A DNA stretch of 64,000 nt from Paenibacillus amylolyticus (GTDB taxonomy: Bacteria; Bacillota; Bacilli; Paenibacillales; Paenibacillaceae), in contig NZ_BCNV01000005.1 in the NCBI RefSeq assembly GCF_001570725.1, positions 186,001 through 250,000 on the forward strand, given 5' to 3'. The notes below the pieces were generated by a model that was given only the letters and a program-made list of their open reading frames with translations, was not told the DNA's origin and did no database searches. The stretch's first letter is position 1; every line of letters begins with the position of its first letter. A program made the translations under genes and the position numbers. Positions 59,809 to 64,000 of this stretch are shown here, one piece after another.

Positions 59809-60594
59809 GTGAGCTACACAGGATTAGCTGGAAAAGTGGCCATGGTCACCGGTGCTGCGCAAGGAATCGGTGAAGCGGTGGCGAGATTGCTTGCACAGCA
59901 TGGCGCTATCGTTGCTCTGGTGGATCGACAGGAGTCTTTGCTGAATCAACTGGTCACCGATCTACGGAGTCAAGGCCATCAGGCAGCAGCCCACGTTGCT
60001 GATATATCGAATCGTCAAGCGGTTGAGGATACCGTTCAACGGATCGAAGAGACCGTTGGCCCCATTGGCATTCTGGTGAATGCCGCTGGTGTACTGCACA
60101 CAGGGGCAGTTAGTGAGCTGACAGATGAAGAATGGACGAGGACGTTTGACGTGAATACGCACGGTGTATTTTATATGTCGCGTGCGGTAGTGAGAAATAT
60201 GGCTGAACGCCAGACGGGTGCGGTAGTTACCGTTGGTTCGAATGCTGCGGGTGTTCCGCGAATGCACATGTCTGCCTATGCGGCTTCCAAAGCAGCCTCG
60301 ACCATCTTCACCAAATGTCTGGCTCTGGAATACGCGGATCGGCATATTCGCTGCAACATTGTCTCTCCAGGCTCAACGGATACGCCAATGCAGCGGGCTA
60401 TGTGGCAGGATGAGCATGGTGCAGAGGCGGTCATTGCAGGCTCACCGCAAACCTTCCGTTTGGGCATTCCGCTCAACAGGATGGCATTGCCAGAGGATAT
60501 CGCGGACGCGGTGGTCTACCTGGTATCGGATCAAGCCAGACATGTTACGATGCATGATCTGTGTGTGGATGGAGGCGCCACGCTTGGTGCCTGA
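59809..60594 (+). CDS. dhbA: 2,3-dihydro-2,3-dihydroxybenzoate dehydrogenase
   Basis: The protein has 261 residues and is an SDR with '[20 protein letters not shown]', Asp in 'VALVDRQ', '[12 protein letters not shown]', and the active-site Ser/Tyr/Lys in '[12 protein letters not shown]' and 'AYAASKAA'. It oxidises 2,3-dihydro-DHB to 2,3-dihydroxybenzoate with NAD. Start GTG 59809 is 8 bases after GGGAGG. First dhb gene of the operon; the next starts 26 bases after it. Confidence 0.92.
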   Translation: MSYTGLAGKVAMVTGAAQGIGEAVARLLAQHGAIVALVDRQESLLNQLVTDLRSQGHQAAAHVADISNRQAVEDTVQRIEETVGPIGILVNAAGVLHTGAVSELTDEEWTRTFDVNTHGVFYMSRAVVRNMAERQTGAVVTVGSNAAGVPRMHMSAYAASKAASTIFTKCLALEYADRHIRCNIVSPGSTDTPMQRAMWQDEHGAEAVIAGSPQTFRLGIPLNRMALPEDIADAVVYLVSDQARHVTMHDLCVDGGATLGA

Positions 60595-60620
60595 ATCAAG
60601 AGATAAGGAGATGATGAATC

Positions 60621-61964
60621 ATGTCAAAAGCGGGTACGGTTACTGCCACTTCCGCCATACACCTTCTGGAGCAATATCGGGAGGGGACGTCCTTTTTCTG
60701 GTCTTCACCGCAACATACCTTGCTCGCGCAAGGAGAACGGATTCGTTGGTCTCCGCTACATGCGGAGCACGCAATTCTATCAGATCCCAGCGATTCTGCT
60801 GATTTTATCGAACATAAACATAAGGAAGAGATACATCTTTATATAGATGGTATTCAACAGCTTATGGACAAGGCCAAACAAGGTGGACAATCGAACCCCA
60901 TGGTGGTTGGCGCCATCCCGTTTGATCCGCTAGACGAATCTGCTGAGCTATATGTACCAGAGACGGTGCAGTGGGCTGAACTTTTACCCTCGGAAACACG
61001 AGCATTAATTCAGAAGCTGTCAGCAGCCGTAGGTTGTGAGGTCGCTGAGGCACCTGCGGGGACAGTGTATGAGCAAAGTGTCGATAACGTACTGGTTGAT
61101 CTGAACCAGGGGGATCTCCACAAAGTCGTGTTATCCCGTACACTTGAGGTAACATCACAGACCATCGTGGACACACATCAATTACTGCGTAATCTGTTCA
61201 GAGACAACACACATGGATATACATTCGCTGTACCAATGAAGAGCATAACTCAGTCGAAAAGTACTCTAACAACGAAGGAAAAACATCCAAAAATAGACAA
61301 ACAAATTGGAAATCAAACGAGTCGCACCTTCATTGGGGCAAGTCCAGAACTATTAGTTACCCGCAAAGGATTAAAAGTACGTGCCAACCCACTGGCAGGC
61401 TCTGCTGCCCGGAGTGATGATCCAGCAGAAGATCGCCGCCGTGCAGAGGCACTGCTAGCTTCAGCCAAGGATCGGCATGAACATGCCGTAGTCATTGAGG
61501 CAGTTGCGGAGGCACTGCGCCCATTATGCCGCCAACTATCCGTTCCAGCAGAACCTTCGCTGATTCAGACGCGCACAATGTGGCATTTATCCACTGAAAT
61601 CCACGGAGAACTGGCGGACGCGGCCACAACGTCACTGGAGCTGGCTTTGGCTCTTCATCCCACACCCGCCATCTGCGGAACACCTGTACAGGCTGCGCGG
61701 GTAGCGATTAAGCAACAGGAGCCGTTCGACCGGGGATTATTTACGGGAATGGTGGGCTGGTCCGACAGTGAGGGCGACGGCGAGTGGGCCGTAACAATCC
61801 GATGTGCTGAAGTGGAAGGCACAGCTGTGAAATTGTTCGCTGGAGCGGGCATTGTAGCAGGTTCTACGGCAGAAGCTGAGCTGGCAGAGACGGCTGCCAA
61901 GTTCAGAACGATGCTGCTCGCGATGGGTTTGGATTCGACGGTGTCCAGTCAGAAGGAGGAATGA
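60621..61964 (+). CDS. dhbC: Isochorismate synthase
   Basis: The protein has 447 residues, a chorismate-binding enzyme that makes isochorismate. Motifs include '[18 protein letters not shown]', '[20 protein letters not shown]', '[12 protein letters not shown]' and '[11 protein letters not shown]'. An odd, basic, AT-rich insertion of about 25 residues (DNA ~61233-61320) breaks the conserved strand pair between 'YTFAVPM' and '[10 protein letters not shown]', which lie close together in EntC/DhbC relatives. Start ATG 60621 follows AAGGAG. Confidence 0.9.
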   Translation: MSKAGTVTATSAIHLLEQYREGTSFFWSSPQHTLLAQGERIRWSPLHAEHAILSDPSDSADFIEHKHKEEIHLYIDGIQQLMDKAKQGGQSNPMVVGAIPFDPLDESAELYVPETVQWAELLPSETRALIQKLSAAVGCEVAEAPAGTVYEQSVDNVLVDLNQGDLHKVVLSRTLEVTSQTIVDTHQLLRNLFRDNTHGYTFAVPMKSITQSKSTLTTKEKHPKIDKQIGNQTSRTFIGASPELLVTRKGLKVRANPLAGSAARSDDPAEDRRRAEALLASAKDRHEHAVVIEAVAEALRPLCRQLSVPAEPSLIQTRTMWHLSTEIHGELADAATTSLELALALHPTPAICGTPVQAARVAIKQQEPFDRGLFTGMVGWSDSEGDGEWAVTIRCAEVEGTAVKLFAGAGIVAGSTAEAELAETAAKFRTMLLAMGLDSTVSSQKEE

Positions 61965-61967
61965 GCA

Positions 61968-63584
61968 ATGCTTTCAGGATATCAGGCTTGGCCTGAGGAA
62001 GTTGCAGAGCGTTATCGGCAGGAGGGTTGCTGGGAAGGGATTACGTTTGGGGAAATGCTTCGCCAGCGAGCTGATCTATATGGCAATCGGGTAGCCGTTA
62101 TTAGCGGTGAACAACAGCTCACTTATGCAGAACTGGATGACCGGGTGGATCGATTGGCTTCCGGATTATATGCCAAAGGCATACGGCAGCATGACCGGGT
62201 TATTATTCAGTTGCCCAATATTATAGCGTTTTTTGAAGCGTGTTTTGCTTTATTCCGCATCGGTGCGCTGCCTGTATTCGCTCTTCCCTTGCATCGAAAG
62301 AGCGAAATCACATATTTCGCTCGGTTCTCCGAGGCCGTAGCATATCTGATTCCGGATCAGGATGGAGGATTTGATTATCGCACGTTGGCAGAGGAGGTAC
62401 AGGCAGAGGTTCCGGGACTTCGACATATTTTCGTGGCGGGAGAGGCCGGGCCGTTTACAGCATTGGAAGATGTCTATGCAGAACCTGTCACACTGCCGGA
62501 TGAACCGACGTCTTCGGATGTTGCTTTTCTACAGTTGTCGGGCGGAAGTACCGGGTTGTCCAAGATGATCCCACGTACTCATGATGACTACATTTACAGT
62601 TTACGAAGAAGCGTTGAGGTGTGTGGTCTCAGTCCCGAAAGCGTCTATCTGGCTGCACTACCTGTAGCACATAACTATCCAATGAGCTCACCTGGCATTC
62701 TGGGCACGTTGTACGCAGGTGGCACGATTGTGCTGTCACGGGGATCAAGCCCGGATGAAGCCTTTCCGCTGATTATGCGCCATCAGGTAACGATCACGGC
62801 GTTGGTGCCACCGCTGGCTCTCGTCTGGCTCAATGCAGCTGCTGCCCGAGGAACCAAGCTTCCATCGCTTCAGGTGCTTCAAGTGGGAGGAGCCAAATTC
62901 AGTGCAGAGGTGGCAGCACGTGTCAAACCGGTTCTTGGCTGTACATTACAGCAGGTGTTTGGCATGGCCGAAGGGCTGGTGAACTACACCCGCCTCGACG
63001 ATTCGGAGCATGTCATTACCCATACACAAGGGAAACCGATGTCACCCTATGACGAGGTGCGGATTGTGGATGACGAAGATGTTGAGGTGGAGCAGGGACA
63101 AGCCGGACACCTGCTGACACGCGGACCTTATACCATTCGTGGTTATTACAAAGCCGAGGAGCATAACGCCAGATCGTTTACTACGGACGGTTTCTATCGC
63201 ACAGGCGATATTGCGAGTCTGACAGCTGACGGATATCTCGTTGTCGAAGGACGGGCGAAGGATCAGATTAACCGTGGCGGGGATAAGGTGGCTGCCGAGG
63301 AAGTGGAAAATCATCTGCTGGCCCACCCCGGTGTGCATGATGCAGCTTTGGTCTCCATGCCCGATGAGTATCTGGGCGAGCGCTCTTGCGCCTTTATCGT
63401 GCCAAGCGGTGAAGCTCTGGCGGTGACCGAGATCAAATCTTTTCTACGCAATCGGGGCCTGGCCAGTTATAAAATCCCGGATCGGATTGAGTTGGTGGAC
63501 GCTTTTCCGAAGACACAAGTGGGCAAGGTCAGCAAAAAAGCACTACGGGAGATGTTGACCATCGAGCAACCTGTATCTAAATAA
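61968..63584 (+). CDS. dhbE: 2,3-dihydroxybenzoate-AMP ligase
   Basis: The protein has 538 residues, the family length. Adenylation motifs are '[20 protein letters not shown]' (A3), '[14 protein letters not shown]' (A5), '[20 protein letters not shown]' (A7/A8) and C-terminal '[14 protein letters not shown]' (A10 Lys). It activates DHB as an adenylate and loads it onto the aryl-carrier domain of DhbB. It begins three bases after dhbC stops. Confidence 0.93.
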   Translation: MLSGYQAWPEEVAERYRQEGCWEGITFGEMLRQRADLYGNRVAVISGEQQLTYAELDDRVDRLASGLYAKGIRQHDRVIIQLPNIIAFFEACFALFRIGALPVFALPLHRKSEITYFARFSEAVAYLIPDQDGGFDYRTLAEEVQAEVPGLRHIFVAGEAGPFTALEDVYAEPVTLPDEPTSSDVAFLQLSGGSTGLSKMIPRTHDDYIYSLRRSVEVCGLSPESVYLAALPVAHNYPMSSPGILGTLYAGGTIVLSRGSSPDEAFPLIMRHQVTITALVPPLALVWLNAAAARGTKLPSLQVLQVGGAKFSAEVAARVKPVLGCTLQQVFGMAEGLVNYTRLDDSEHVITHTQGKPMSPYDEVRIVDDEDVEVEQGQAGHLLTRGPYTIRGYYKAEEHNARSFTTDGFYRTGDIASLTADGYLVVEGRAKDQINRGGDKVAAEEVENHLLAHPGVHDAALVSMPDEYLGERSCAFIVPSGEALAVTEIKSFLRNRGLASYKIPDRIELVDAFPKTQVGKVSKKALREMLTIEQPVSK

Positions 63585-63621
63585 GAATTTTTAATAAATA
63601 AAGCTGAAAAGAGGGATATTC

Positions 63622-64000
63622 ATGGCACTTCCAGTGATTCAACCATATGCAATGCCTGTAGCGTCGGAGCTTCCGGTCAACAAGGTAGCCTGGACACCGG
63701 ATGCGAAGCGTGCAGTACTCTTGATCCACGATATGCAGAACTATTTTATGAATGCATTTACGGCGGGAGCATCCCCGGTGGTCGAACTGATTGATCATAT
63801 TGCACAACTTCGTTCAACGTGTCATGAGCTTGGGATTCCCGTGGTCTACTCGGCACAGCCGGGCGGACAGACACCGGAGCAGCGCGGATTACAGCTGGAC
63901 TTCTGGGGTGCAGGGATCGATGGCGGGCCTGTGCAAAAAGAAATTGTTGAATCGCTCGCACCCGCTCCACAGGACACCTTCATGACCAAATGGCGCTACA
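63622..64000 (+). CDS. dhbB: Isochorismatase, N-terminal part (runs off the window)
   Basis: Only the first 126 codons are present; the frame stays open to the window edge. Motifs are 'LPVNKVAWTPDAKRAVLLIH' and 'IHDMQNYFMNAF' (catalytic Asp), then 'GIPVVYSAQPGGQTPEQRG'. It hydrolyses isochorismate to pyruvate and 2,3-dihydro-DHB, and its carrier domain would lie outside the window. ATG 63622 follows GAGGG. The order A-C-E-B matches bacillibactin loci, so dhbF should follow. Confidence 0.88.
   Translation, partial: MALPVIQPYAMPVASELPVNKVAWTPDAKRAVLLIHDMQNYFMNAFTAGASPVVELIDHIAQLRSTCHELGIPVVYSAQPGGQTPEQRGLQLDFWGAGIDGGPVQKEIVESLAPAPQDTFMTKWRY

Overview
The window looks like a chromosomal segment of a Paenibacillus-type bacterium (inference). 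The signs are moderate GC with strong AGGAGG ribosome sites and several TTG/GTG starts, S-layer-homology (SLH) surface proteins, copper-amine-oxidase-like stalk domains, a Spo0E-type sporulation phosphatase, and a bacillibactin-type dhb locus. I see no rRNA, tRNA, CRISPR array, transposase or prophage genes. The segment is mostly ordinary chromosome with small self-regulated modules.

Layout. 0.2-4.1 kb: a secreted LRR/stalk protein, a lipid kinase and an aldo/keto reductase. 4.3-5.9 kb: an HTH-TPR regulator of the RRNPP (AimR/AloR) type, overlapped at its 3' end by a 46-codon gene for a secreted signal-peptide precursor; this is a self-contained peptide quorum-sensing cassette and the most interesting item here. 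A Spo0E-like gene and a GntR(YtrA)-ABC transporter operon follow (to 8.2 kb). 8.3-14.8 kb: PEP-mutase-family enzyme, Ada repair protein, LysM protein, a lipoprotein, a CdsA-like membrane protein, a papain-fold protein and a VOC protein. 14.8-19.1 kb: Lrp regulator, then a glycerate uptake and phosphorylation module (GntP-type permease, glycerate kinase, CdaR regulator). 19.3-20.7 kb: HxlR regulator divergent from an SDR, with an 18-bp palindrome between them. 20.9-28.8 kb: two tandem giant SLH proteins with nearly identical C-terminal halves. 29.0-35.2 kb: GbsR-type regulator divergent from an operon of two ABC permeases, a binding lipoprotein, a HAD phosphatase, an SMR exporter and a metallophosphoesterase; I infer a phosphodiester or choline-type substrate.

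35.4-53.6 kb: carboxylesterase, VanZ-RDD protein, PhnA-like protein, methyltransferase, a retropepsin-like pair, a flavin-dependent oxidoreductase, a TetR/SDR pair sharing matching GAAAC-N3-GTTTC operators, a TerD-vWA protein with DUF4385 and DUF1877 neighbours, a stalk-domain lipoprotein that seems to start at AUU, a GNAT-GNAT-pentapeptide fusion behind a highly structured leader, another SDR, and a mocR-ddl-GNAT operon. 53.6-55.7 kb: a gene-poor stretch, a GIY-YIG nuclease and a Bax-inhibitor-like membrane protein.

55.8-64.0 kb is an iron island: an AraC-SBP regulator (Btr-like), a siderophore-binding lipoprotein, a BesA-like esterase and dhbA-C-E-B (dhbB runs off the end), with three Fur-box sequences. 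A 225-bp repeat element with terminal inverted repeats lies between the besA-side Fur box and the gene. A homologous 192-bp copy is at 11.7 kb and a solo end at 8.2 kb, so a MITE-like family is present. Start codons were re-chosen throughout by ribosome-site position, and product names rest on motifs read by eye.
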